12,590 bases of DNA, taken from assembly GCA_021162305.1 (NCBI GenBank), contig JAGGYX010000099.1, forward strand, positions 1-12,590, read 5' to 3'. How positions within the stretch are numbered: the stretch's first letter is position 1; each line of letters starts with the position of its first letter. Positions 1 through 5,810 of this stretch are shown piece after piece. Made by a program: the position numbers and the translations under genes. Below the pieces are notes generated by a model. It did not search any database, had not been told where the DNA came from, and saw only the letters and a list, made by a program, of their open reading frames with translations. Source of the DNA: Thermoplasmata archaeon (GTDB taxonomy: Archaea; Thermoplasmatota; E2; UBA202; JdFR-43).

Positions 1-47
1 ACATATGGATTGTCTTCACCATACCATGGTATCTCATGCTCGTCCAT
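1..47 (-). CDS. Possible 5' end of a leftward gene, cut by the window edge
   Basis: On the minus strand an ATG at 47-45 opens a frame that stays open to the window edge and reads MDEHEIPWYGEDNPY. The composition (acidic start, then PWYGEDNPY) looks like a genuine protein N-terminus, unlike the lysine-rich or phenylalanine-rich frames around it. The segment is too short to assign a family. No clear Shine-Dalgarno sequence precedes it. If real, it is divergent from rpiA, and the interval between them would be a two-way promoter region. Confidence 0.35.
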   Translation of the reverse strand, partial: MDEHEIPWYGEDNPY

Positions 48-228
48 GAGAAGAATGATTCTCTTTATTCTTCTTTTCTTCAATTTTGTTATTATTTCCT
101 TTTGAATAGAAAGAAATTCTTCCAAAATTTCTTCTTAGGCTTTTCATGGGAATCGATTTTCCCTTTTCCATCCCCTCCTTTTGATGGAATGCTTGCCCAA
201 TGCTTTTATTTTTTTCTACATTTTTACT

Positions 229-259
229 TTCAGAGATACTGGTAACCAGTATCTCTGAA
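229..259. repeat. 31-nt near-perfect palindrome
   Basis: The arms TTCAGAGATACTGGT (229-243) and ACCAGTATCTCTGAA (245-259) are exact reverse complements around a single A at 244. With such a small gap it is more likely a dimeric protein-binding site, or a cruciform-prone element, than an RNA hairpin, which would need to open several pairs for a loop. It lies about 100 nt upstream of rpiA and about 180 nt upstream of the leftward start at 47. Confidence 0.8.
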
Positions 260-265
260 GGGGGG

Positions 266-294
266 ACAGATTTACCATTTTTTAATCTGTTTTT
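266..294 (+). terminator. Hairpin with trailing T run
   Basis: ACAGATT (266-272) pairs with AATCTGT (284-290) around an 11-nt loop. A run of five T (290-294) follows, with a G run (260-265) just before the stem that could extend it by G-U pairs. On the plus strand this has the form of an intrinsic terminator, but no plus-strand gene ends here. It could instead be the 3' end of a small RNA that includes the 229-259 palindrome. This is inference from sequence form only. Confidence 0.3.
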
Positions 295-334
295 ACCGTT
301 ATTTTTACAAATCAAAATATGCTGAGCCAATAGC

Positions 335-342
335 TAAAATAT
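335..342 (+). promoter_or_regulatory. Probable TATA box of rpiA
   Basis: The AT-rich stretch TAAAATAT is centred about 23 nt upstream of the rpiA ATG at 361. No Shine-Dalgarno sequence sits before that ATG. This spacing fits a leaderless or nearly leaderless archaeal transcript. The match to an ideal TATA box is only moderate. Confidence 0.4.
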
Positions 343-360
343 CATAAATGCATTACATTT

Positions 361-1017
361 ATGGAATGGAAAGAGGAAGCAAAGAAGAAAGCAGCGTATG
401 AAGCAACGAAGTATATTAAAGATGGAATGGTTGTTGGCCTTGGAACTGGCTCAACAGCAAGATATGCAATAGAAAAGATTGGCGAACTTGTTTCAGAAGG
501 CTATGATATTATAGGCATTCCAACATCAAAGCAAACAGAAGATATGGCGAGGCAACATGGAATAAAAATAGGAGACATAAATGATTACGATGTTATAGAT
601 GTTACGATAGATGGAGCTGATCAAATAGATGAAAATTTAAATTTAATAAAAGGAGGGGGCGGCGCCTTGCTGCGGGAAAAAATTGTGGCGAGCTGTAGCA
701 GGCTTGAAATCATTGTGGCTGATGAAAGCAAGCTCGTTGATAAATTTTCTTTTCCTCTGCCTGTTGAGGTTGTAAAATTTGGATGGTCCCGCACGGCAGA
801 AAAGCTCAAGAAGCTTGGATTGAAACCCAGGCGGAGAGATTTCGTGACAGATAATGGAAATTACATTCTGGATTGTGATTATGACGAGCTTGAATATGAG
901 TTGGAAGCGAGGATAAACATGCTTCCAGGCATTGTTGAAAATGGGCTTTTCATAAATATGGCAAGCTTTGCAATCATTGGATATAAAGATGGAAGCGTAA
1001 AGGAGTTGAGAAAATGA
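361..1017 (+). CDS. rpiA: Ribose-5-phosphate isomerase A
   Basis: Interconverts ribose 5-phosphate and ribulose 5-phosphate in the cytoplasm, supplying ribose for nucleotides. The 218-residue protein is close to the usual RpiA length. The phosphate/substrate loop GLGTGSTARYAIEKI is at residues 26-40 and GIPTSKQTEDMA at 52-63. The active-site block starts at DVTIDGADQID (80-90) and continues to the KGGGGALLREKIVA segment (97-110). By family comparison the catalytic acids and lysine correspond to D84, D87, K97 and E106, all present. IVADESKLVDKF (118-129) is also typical. No ribosome binding site precedes the ATG, consistent with a leaderless transcript. The stop codon overlaps the ATG of the downstream glycoside hydrolase, so the two are probably co-transcribed. 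Identification is secure. Confidence 0.97.
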   Translation: MEWKEEAKKKAAYEATKYIKDGMVVGLGTGSTARYAIEKIGELVSEGYDIIGIPTSKQTEDMARQHGIKIGDINDYDVIDVTIDGADQIDENLNLIKGGGGALLREKIVASCSRLEIIVADESKLVDKFSFPLPVEVVKFGWSRTAEKLKKLGLKPRRRDFVTDNGNYILDCDYDELEYELEARINMLPGIVENGLFINMASFAIIGYKDGSVKELRK

Positions 1018-1961
1018 CGTTACTTGTTGCCTTTCTTCTTCTGTCCATGCCATTTTCCAGCATTGATGTTGGCATATGTCATCTTCAAGATGAATATGAT
1101 TTTGAAGTTGCTTCCAATATGCATTTTTCATGGCATCGTAGCAGCGTTGCATGGACAGGCATTGAAATAAGAATGTGGGGCTACGACTATTACTGGAAAG
1201 ATGCTGATGAATTGGTGAATCAAAGCATAAAATATGGAATAAAGATGTTATGGACTATTGCCTTCACTCCATGGTGGTGCAGCTCTAAGCCAAATGCGAG
1301 TATATATGATGAGGATTACTACACATATCCTCCGAAAGATATGAACGCATGGTATGATTTCGTTAGAAATATAGCCAGCCGTTATAAAGGCAAGATAACA
1401 GCATGGGAGATATGGAATGAAGAAGATTTGAGTTATTTCTGGAAGGGAAGCGTTGAACAATATGTAGAGCTAATAAAATATGCATACATGGCTTTAAAGG
1501 AAGTAGATGAGAATAACATCGTTGTTATGGGAGGACTTGCTCTCGCAAATCCTGGCGAGGGAGAATATAATCCACATTTCTTGGAAGAATTTCTGGCTTT
1601 AGGAGGAGGAAAATATGTCGATGTGTATGCATTTCATGTATATGGAAACACTCTGATGCAAAGATATGAATATATGAAAAGCACGCTGCAAAGATTCAAT
1701 GAGAGTAAGCCTTTATGGGTAACAGAATTTGGAGCATCGACATGCAGTCATTGCTACAATGAAATGCAACAGGCATTCATAATAATGTATGATATAATTC
1801 AATTTCAAAAGCTTGGGATAGAAAAAGCTATGATTTATGAGCTAAAAGATAATCCAAGCGAGGATGAATGGGACAGCCATCTTGGAATATTTCATGCTGA
1901 TTACTCGCCAAAGCCTGTTGTATTCTTTCTTTTCTTTTATTTATTGTTGCGTAATGGTTGA
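1014..1961 (+). CDS. Secreted glycoside hydrolase, (beta/alpha)8 clan A-like (GH5/GH39-type)
   Basis: Predicted extracellular retaining glycosidase of 315 residues. A hydrophobic start (LLVAFLLL, residues 3-10) resembles a signal peptide but lacks a basic n-region. The ATG at 1014 is supported by GGAG at 1002-1005, nine bases upstream, and by the ATGA overlap with rpiA. Clan A hallmarks are visible: WEIWNEED at 131-138 with E136 as acid/base, and WVTEFGAS at 235-242 with E238 as nucleophile. Earlier blocks include HFSWHRSSVAW (37-47) and FTPWWC (84-89), and later ones AFHVYGN (206-212) and HLGIFHADYSPKP (289-301). The barrel appears complete and ends in a very hydrophobic tail (VVFFLFFYLLL, 302-312), which may pack against the barrel or anchor it in the membrane. 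The substrate cannot be read from sequence. The exact GH family is uncertain; the general fold is not. Confidence 0.85.
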   Translation: MTLLVAFLLLSMPFSSIDVGICHLQDEYDFEVASNMHFSWHRSSVAWTGIEIRMWGYDYYWKDADELVNQSIKYGIKMLWTIAFTPWWCSSKPNASIYDEDYYTYPPKDMNAWYDFVRNIASRYKGKITAWEIWNEEDLSYFWKGSVEQYVELIKYAYMALKEVDENNIVVMGGLALANPGEGEYNPHFLEEFLALGGGKYVDVYAFHVYGNTLMQRYEYMKSTLQRFNESKPLWVTEFGASTCSHCYNEMQQAFIIMYDIIQFQKLGIEKAMIYELKDNPSEDEWDSHLGIFHADYSPKPVVFFLFFYLLLRNG

Positions 1962-2035
1962 AATGAAAGAGAAGAATAGTATAAGGGAAGAAGATAAAAA
2001 TTATTCTTACTCCATTTCATGCAAAATTCTTTCAT

Positions 2036-2734
2036 TCACTCTTTTTTCAACAATTCTATAAATTCCATGGCATTCTTCATCATTTTTGTGTTGTTGAACA
2101 TGCAATATGCATTGTCTGCTTTTAAACAAATTTCTTTAAGCTTCCTTAATTCATTCATGTTATAATCATAATTGTAGCCGCCTATTCCATGCAAGCGATA
2201 ATATTTTGGCATTCCATACAAACTTTCATTTTTGAATGGGTCAACAACATGTATTAAGTCAAGCTCCTCGCATATTTTCTTTATCGTCTCTTCTTTCCAG
2301 TTACCGCGTGGTTCCCATCCAAAGATGAAGTCATGGGATATACTCGAAAAAAACTCTTTCATGTTTTTTATGTTTTCATTATTTTCTTTAAATGATGCGG
2401 GGCATTGAAATATGACAATGCTTGCTTTAAGCTCCTTTGCAATTTCTTTCGTTGCATCCCATGCTTTTATGGTATCATCATTAACCCTAAAAAATCCATA
2501 GTTTTGCTTCGCTTCTATTCCCGCCTTTCTATATGTTGGACTTGTCGGTGGATGAGTTATAACCTGCCATGCCTTCATTGTGAACTCAAAGTCTGAAGGC
2601 GCCATGCTGCGCCACTTTCTTGCCGTCTCGATGCGAGGCAGCTTATAAAAAGTCTGCTGCACTTCCACAACTTCAAATTTTTTGAAATAGTTTGCCATGC
2701 CGCCTGCAAAGCCGCAGCATCCGACTTTTATCAT
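2036..2734 (-). CDS. DUF72 (YecE-like) TIM-barrel protein
   Basis: A 232-residue DUF72 family protein with no established biochemical role. Family features are the start MIKVGCCGFAGGMANYFKKF, the block VEVQQTFYKLPRIETARKW (residues 23-41), FEFTMKAWQVITHPP (49-63), the central strand SIVIFQCPASF (104-114), FGWEPRGNW (138-146), YYRLHGIGGYNYDY (177-190), and a C-terminus of the form AYCMFNNTKMMKNAMEFIELL. The length matches the archaeal members. Its ATG overlaps the tyrS stop codon as ATGA on the minus strand, with no ribosome binding site of its own, so it is probably translated by coupling. Why a DUF72 gene is paired with TyrRS here is unknown. Confidence 0.9.
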   Translation of the reverse strand: MIKVGCCGFAGGMANYFKKFEVVEVQQTFYKLPRIETARKWRSMAPSDFEFTMKAWQVITHPPTSPTYRKAGIEAKQNYGFFRVNDDTIKAWDATKEIAKELKASIVIFQCPASFKENNENIKNMKEFFSSISHDFIFGWEPRGNWKEETIKKICEELDLIHVVDPFKNESLYGMPKYYRLHGIGGYNYDYNMNELRKLKEICLKADNAYCMFNNTKMMKNAMEFIELLKKE

Positions 2735-3723
2735 TTATTCATATAGCTTTTGAGCATATCTAAATTTTTTGGATTTTGCTTGAAATAATTTCGGATTGGC
2801 TCAATCATTTTGTTTAAATAGGATGCAACGCCCATTTTTAAATCGAGAGGATGCAATTCTTTGGAGATAAAATCTTTTTCTAAAACCTCGTAACTTTCAT
2901 ATTCTCTTCCATTTATTTCAATGCTCCCAAAGTGAGGGAACAAAAGATGGGCTGCAATTTCCATCACAGGATTCGAAGCATCGCCTTCTGGACAATATGC
3001 TTTTTTTATTTTACGCTCTATTTCCTCTTTTTCATCATGAACAAAAATTGCACTGCCTGGCTTACTTTTTGACATTTTTGCAACATCCATTCTTCCCTTT
3101 GCTTTAAGGCTCGATATGATTGGCGTATGCAAAGCCACAGGCTTTTTCATTTTCACCTTGTCAGCAAAATCACGAGCGAGCATATGGGCATGTCGTTGGT
3201 CCATGCCTCCCAAAGCAGCGTCCACATCAAGATAAAAAATGTCGGCAACCTGCATTATGGGATATATGAATTTCGAAAAATCTTTTTCGGCTTCCTCTGC
3301 CTTTCTTCCCATTATGTCCATTGCTCGCCTCACTCTTGCCAGCGATGTATTCTTTGCTATTTTTAGGACAAGTTGCCAGTAACTTTCATCTTTAATCATA
3401 TCACTCGCATAAATGTAATTTACTCCTTCTACGCCCATGGCAGCGAATGCATCTTTTATGTATTCTCCGCATGTTCGAATTGCGTCCATATTTCCATTGA
3501 GCTTGTCATTAATCCATGCATGCCAGTCAGCAAGCAAAATTGTAACATTGAAGCCAGCTTTAACCAAATCTTTTATTTTTTCACCACACATAAGCCAGCC
3601 AAGATGGACGAAGCCAGAGGGTTCAAAACCAATGTATGCTCTCTTTTCTTCTTTTTCCATTACTTTTCTTAGCTCTTCAACTGTTATCACTTCTCTGAGA
3701 TTCCTTGTTACGAGCTCGAGCAT
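2731..3723 (-). CDS. tyrS: Tyrosyl-tRNA synthetase, archaeal type
   Basis: Charges tRNA-Tyr with tyrosine in the cytoplasm. The 330 residues form a class I synthetase of the compact archaeal/eukaryotic type. YIGFEPSGFVHLGWL (30-44) contains the HIGH-like HLGW. YPIMQVADIFYLDVDAALGG (154-173) is the tyrosine-binding strand, with D161 at the position of the tyrosine-hydroxyl-binding Asp. MDQRHAHMLARD (174-185) follows, KMSKS is at 216-220, and KKAYCPEGDASNPVMEIA (240-257) and KELHPLDLK (288-296) are diagnostic of TyrRS rather than TrpRS. Y30 corresponds to the tyrosine-pocket Tyr of the Methanocaldococcus enzyme. The loop is canonical KMSKS, while that enzyme has KMSSS. A TATA box 24 nt upstream of the ATG suggests a leaderless transcript. 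It leads a two-gene operon with the DUF72 gene. Confidence 0.96.
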   Translation of the reverse strand: MLELVTRNLREVITVEELRKVMEKEEKRAYIGFEPSGFVHLGWLMCGEKIKDLVKAGFNVTILLADWHAWINDKLNGNMDAIRTCGEYIKDAFAAMGVEGVNYIYASDMIKDESYWQLVLKIAKNTSLARVRRAMDIMGRKAEEAEKDFSKFIYPIMQVADIFYLDVDAALGGMDQRHAHMLARDFADKVKMKKPVALHTPIISSLKAKGRMDVAKMSKSKPGSAIFVHDEKEEIERKIKKAYCPEGDASNPVMEIAAHLLFPHFGSIEINGREYESYEVLEKDFISKELHPLDLKMGVASYLNKMIEPIRNYFKQNPKNLDMLKSYMNK

Positions 3724-3743
3724 AAAAGATTATGAAAAAGGGA

Positions 3744-3751
3744 TATTTAAA
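3744..3751 (-). promoter_or_regulatory. TATA box of the tyrS-DUF72 operon
   Basis: On the minus strand TTTAAATA is centred about 25 nt upstream of the tyrS ATG. No Shine-Dalgarno motif lies between them. The spacing predicts transcription starting at or next to the A of the start codon, as in leaderless archaeal messages. Confidence 0.55.
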
Positions 3752-3805
3752 GATGGATGGTGAAAAAGCTGAAATATCAAGAGCTAACTCAATAGATTCC
3801 TTTAA

Positions 3806-3824
3806 TTTTTATGAACCATAAAAA
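3806..3824 (-). terminator. Hairpin downstream of the nuclease gene
   Basis: TTTTTATG (3806-3813) and CATAAAAA (3817-3824) are exact reverse complements around a 3-nt loop, starting 4 nt past the nuclease stop codon. On the minus strand it begins and ends in T- and A-rich arms, which fits archaeal termination near T-rich DNA. It also resembles the core of the palindrome at 5714-5739, so a protein-binding role is possible. Confidence 0.45.
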
Positions 3825-3828
3825 GTAT

Positions 3829-4734
3829 TCAGTCTAATAATTGGAAATTGACTTTATAAAATTTCACTTGAATATTTTCAGCCATTTTTAGAGCATAATC
3901 AAGTCGTTCATCTTTGTCTTTGCATATGATCAACCCCTTAACTCCCATTCCCTCCCGACAAAGATTTTCCTTTACCCACCCCATATATCTTAAGATCTGT
4001 CCCACTACTTTATCTGAACTTCGGCCTTTCTTTAGTTCTATCACCACATAGGAATTGGTACTGGGTTCTATTGCCAAAATATCAATATTACCAATTTCAG
4101 TTGGATATTGCTGTCCAATATTGCCTTCCTCGTCTTTATACAATTCTAACTGGCCTCTAAAAATTTTTTCAAAATTTGAAACAATAAAATCTTCAAGATA
4201 TTTCTCTAAAATGAATTCTTGTTCTTCTATTTCTTCCCCCACTGGTTTTTCCTCGATTAATTTTCCTTCAATGAGAGAGTTATACTTTTCTTCCGGTAAT
4301 TCGTAAATTGTGTAAAATGAGAAAACTATCTTATCAAACTCAATATCTTTTTCTTCCCATTCAACACGAATAAAATTGGGGTAAAAATCCTCTGCATATG
4401 AGACTCTTTCTTTCCCCATTTCTTCATTATAAAAAGCAGTGGTTTTTACTGTGCCTTTACCTATTATTCTTTTAGTTCCACGTCGAGCAATAATAATGTC
4501 TCCAGGTGATATTTCGTGATAAAACTTCCAAATCGCATTAATATCTCTCATATCTTCCTTCCCGTAGACTTCTCTATACTTGGATATAAGTTCCTCTTTG
4601 CTTAGATTTGAAATATCTCCTAACTCCCACCAGCCAATCGCTATAGTTCCTTCTCTCAAATCATATTCCCAAGCTTTTTCAAATATTTCTGGTTTTGTCG
4701 AATCATATGGCGCAATTACCCAATATCTCCTCAT
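3829..4734 (-). CDS. EVE/PUA-like domain fused to NucS/Mrr-like PD-(D/E)xK nuclease
   Basis: A 301-residue two-domain protein, probably a DNA-cutting enzyme. Residues 1-150 resemble EVE-like (PUA superfamily) domains found at the N-terminus of McrB-type restriction proteins: YWVIAP (4-9), GTIAIGWWELGD (29-40), and IWKFYHEISPGDIIIARRG (68-86) followed by IIGKGTV (90-96). Residues 175-301 carry a nuclease core: helix LEKYLEDFIVSNFEKIF (177-193), QQYPTEIGNIDILAIEP (208-224) with D218, and VVIELKKG (230-237) with E233 and K235. GQILRYMGW (245-253) with Q246 follows. These match the D-ExK-Q pattern of NucS/RecB-like nucleases, with active-site residues intact. I chose ATG 4734 because GGAG (4744-4747) lies nine bases upstream; a TTG at 4743 overlaps that spacing. 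It stands alone with its own TATA box. Recognition of modified DNA bases is inferred from EVE biology, not shown. Confidence 0.8.
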   Translation of the reverse strand: MRRYWVIAPYDSTKPEIFEKAWEYDLREGTIAIGWWELGDISNLSKEELISKYREVYGKEDMRDINAIWKFYHEISPGDIIIARRGTKRIIGKGTVKTTAFYNEEMGKERVSYAEDFYPNFIRVEWEEKDIEFDKIVFSFYTIYELPEEKYNSLIEGKLIEEKPVGEEIEEQEFILEKYLEDFIVSNFEKIFRGQLELYKDEEGNIGQQYPTEIGNIDILAIEPSTNSYVVIELKKGRSSDKVVGQILRYMGWVKENLCREGMGVKGLIICKDKDERLDYALKMAENIQVKFYKVNFQLLD

Positions 4735-4743
4735 TGTTATCAA

Positions 4744-4749
4744 CTCCTT
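4744..4749 (-). promoter_or_regulatory. Shine-Dalgarno of the nuclease gene
   Basis: The minus strand reads AAGGAG nine bases before ATG 4734. This favours that ATG over the in-frame TTG at 4743, which would have no ribosome binding site at usable distance. Confidence 0.6.
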
Positions 4750-4767
4750 AAAAATTACATTCGACCT

Positions 4768-4775
4768 GATATAAA
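4768..4775 (-). promoter_or_regulatory. TATA box of the nuclease gene
   Basis: TTTATATC on the minus strand is centred about 37 nt upstream of ATG 4734. It predicts a transcript beginning around 4745-4749, giving a short leader of roughly 11-15 nt that includes most of the Shine-Dalgarno motif. Confidence 0.5.
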
Positions 4776-4800
4776 TACGTTACGAAACAGGTTTGGCAAA

Positions 4801-4831
4801 GTGAATCATATGCGTTTTGGTCTCGAAAGAG
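4801..4831 (+). repeat. Degenerate direct repeat of the uL3 gene 5' coding region
   Basis: This segment matches 5870-5900, inside codons 9-19 of the uL3 gene, at 25 of 31 positions without gaps, ending in ten identical bases CTCGAAAGAG. In the uL3 frame it would read SESYAFWSRKS against RGSHAFSPRKR. The two copies flank the methyltransferase gene. Either a decayed partial duplication or coincidence; the match stops abruptly on both sides. Confidence 0.35.
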
Positions 4832-4856
4832 TTCTGGTATATTTATGATAAATTTC

Positions 4857-5732
4857 TCATTCCTTGTCTGCCGTTATCGCATAATAGCCTGCTGTACCAC
4901 TAATTGCCATAATGGGCGTTAAAATTGCAACAGCAAGGTAAAAATGAGGGTCTTTCCATATTTTATAATTTTTTGAAAAGAATTTTTTGAGTGTAATGAT
5001 AACTACATAAGGTATAGCTATTAATGTTGCCCTTGCTTCAGACCATACTATATTTCTGGAGATATCTCTAACAATAACATTTGAAAAATATCCTTTCAAA
5101 TATTCAATTAAATCATTTAAAACGGGAAAGGAATATGGATTTCCTCTTCCAATGTTATACCATAAATGCACCTTTTTCATGAAATCATTTAACCTCTTTT
5201 TTATCGCTGGACCTATGATAATAATCCTTCCTCCCGGTTTCAAAATACGGTGCATTTCTTTTATAAAATCTTTTTTATTAGGTGCATAACTAATGGATTC
5301 AAGAGCGAATACACCATCAAAATAGTTTGATGGAAATGAAGTTTCCATATAATCCATAAGGTAAAATTCAGTATTTTTATTGAAATTTCTTTCATCTGCA
5401 AATTTTCTCGCAAGCTTGACCTGCTTTTTGCTCAGTGTTATGCCTATAAATTTTGCCTTTGGATATTTATTTCCCAAATAAATGCTTGTTCCACCGATCC
5501 CACATCCTGCATCAAGTATAATCGCTTTCTTGTCTTCTATTTGCAGCAATCTTCCGACAAAATCATTCATGTTTAGCAACGCTTCTTCAAAACTTCTTGC
5601 TCCTTTTTCATGATATCCATCATGCAATGCTAAAGTTTCGTATCCCTTCCACCATTTAACAAAGCCAGCTTCCCAATGCCTTTCATACCAATATATAATC
5701 ATTTCTTTGGCGTCCATTTTATGAACGTTCAT
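4857..5732 (-). CDS. SAM-dependent class I methyltransferase with C-terminal membrane segment
   Basis: A 291-residue Rossmann-fold methyltransferase of the small-molecule (UbiE / sterol-methyltransferase / cyclopropane-synthase-like) type. Motif I is ILDAGCGIGG (72-81). The post-I strand is AKFIGITLSKKQVKLAR (93-109), YFDGVFALESISYA is at 137-150, and HRILKPGGRIIIIG at 161-174 closes the core. ALHDGYH (35-41) resembles the LHxGYW segment ahead of motif I in this group. Residues 264-286 form a hydrophobic stretch (FYLAVAILTPIMAISGTAGYY) suitable for membrane attachment, so a lipid or quinone substrate is plausible but unproven. No DNA-methyltransferase motif (DPPY, PC) is present. Two starts compete: ATG 5732 and ATG 5717 (residue 6). 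The TATA box centred near 5751 is only about 19 nt from the first, which favours 5717 as the real start. A 26-bp palindrome covers both. The gene is divergent from the ribosomal operon. Confidence 0.85.
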   Translation of the reverse strand: MNVHKMDAKEMIIYWYERHWEAGFVKWWKGYETLALHDGYHEKGARSFEEALLNMNDFVGRLLQIEDKKAIILDAGCGIGGTSIYLGNKYPKAKFIGITLSKKQVKLARKFADERNFNKNTEFYLMDYMETSFPSNYFDGVFALESISYAPNKKDFIKEMHRILKPGGRIIIIGPAIKKRLNDFMKKVHLWYNIGRGNPYSFPVLNDLIEYLKGYFSNVIVRDISRNIVWSEARATLIAIPYVVIITLKKFFSKNYKIWKDPHFYLAVAILTPIMAISGTAGYYAITADKE

Positions 5733-5739
5733 AAAATGG
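5714..5739. promoter_or_regulatory. Perfect 26-bp palindrome over the methyltransferase start
   Basis: The half CCATTTTATGAAC (5714-5726) is followed immediately by its exact reverse complement GTTCATAAAATGG (5727-5739), with no spacer and no mismatch. It lies directly downstream of the minus-strand TATA box (5747-5754), covering the expected transcription start and both candidate ATG codons. That is where an archaeal repressor would block initiation. A role as operator is inference; the symmetry is directly visible. Confidence 0.7.
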
Positions 5740-5746
5740 TTGTTAC

Positions 5747-5754
5747 TTTATAAA
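5747..5754 (-). promoter_or_regulatory. TATA box of the methyltransferase gene
   Basis: On the minus strand TTTATAAA is centred near 5751. A start site 25-26 nt downstream falls near 5725, inside the palindrome and about 8 nt before ATG 5717. Confidence 0.55.
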
Positions 5755-5810
5755 ACTTGCGTTCCTAAGTACTGAAACCCGAATTGCATCCAAAATTTTT
5801 TAAACGCCAG

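Larger units (their letters stand above)
48..360. other. Non-coding divergent interval upstream of rpiA
   Basis: These 313 bases lie between a probable leftward start at 47 and rpiA at 361. The frames crossing it are low-complexity (poly-F/S on the plus strand, poly-K/N/E on the minus strand) and lack a credible ATG with a ribosome binding site. It contains a 31-nt palindrome at 229-259, a second inverted repeat at 266-290 followed by a T run, and a small inverted repeat (CATAAATG/CATTTATG, 343-350 and 356-363) flanking the rpiA start. It is best read as a regulatory region or an unannotated structured RNA. Confidence 0.6.

Noticed and set aside
21..32. 12-nt palindrome ATACCATGGTAT
   Set aside because: It lies within the likely coding sequence of the leftward partial gene (codons for IPWY) and is short enough to be chance.
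34..330. 98-residue minus-strand open frame in the rpiA upstream region
   Set aside because: It starts at TTG with no ribosome binding site, is low-complexity K/N/S-rich, runs through the 31-nt palindrome, and overlaps the better leftward start at 47.
643..1152. 169-residue minus-strand open frame opposite rpiA and the glycosidase
   Set aside because: It is antisense to two genes with clear family motifs and shows no recognisable domain.
1972..2008. Inverted repeat AAGAATA/TATTCTT between the convergent glycosidase and DUF72 genes
   Set aside because: Seven weak pairs with a 23-nt spacer in AT-rich DNA; T-rich termination is likely in this interval but this repeat is not convincing evidence.
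3610..3640. tRNA T-arm-like GGTTCAAAACC
   Set aside because: It is inside tyrS and encodes the GFEPSG active-site segment; no cloverleaf can be built around it.
3829..5732. Nuclease and methyltransferase as a restriction-modification pair
   Set aside because: The methyltransferase has small-molecule family features, a membrane segment and no DNA-methyltransferase motif, and each gene has its own promoter.
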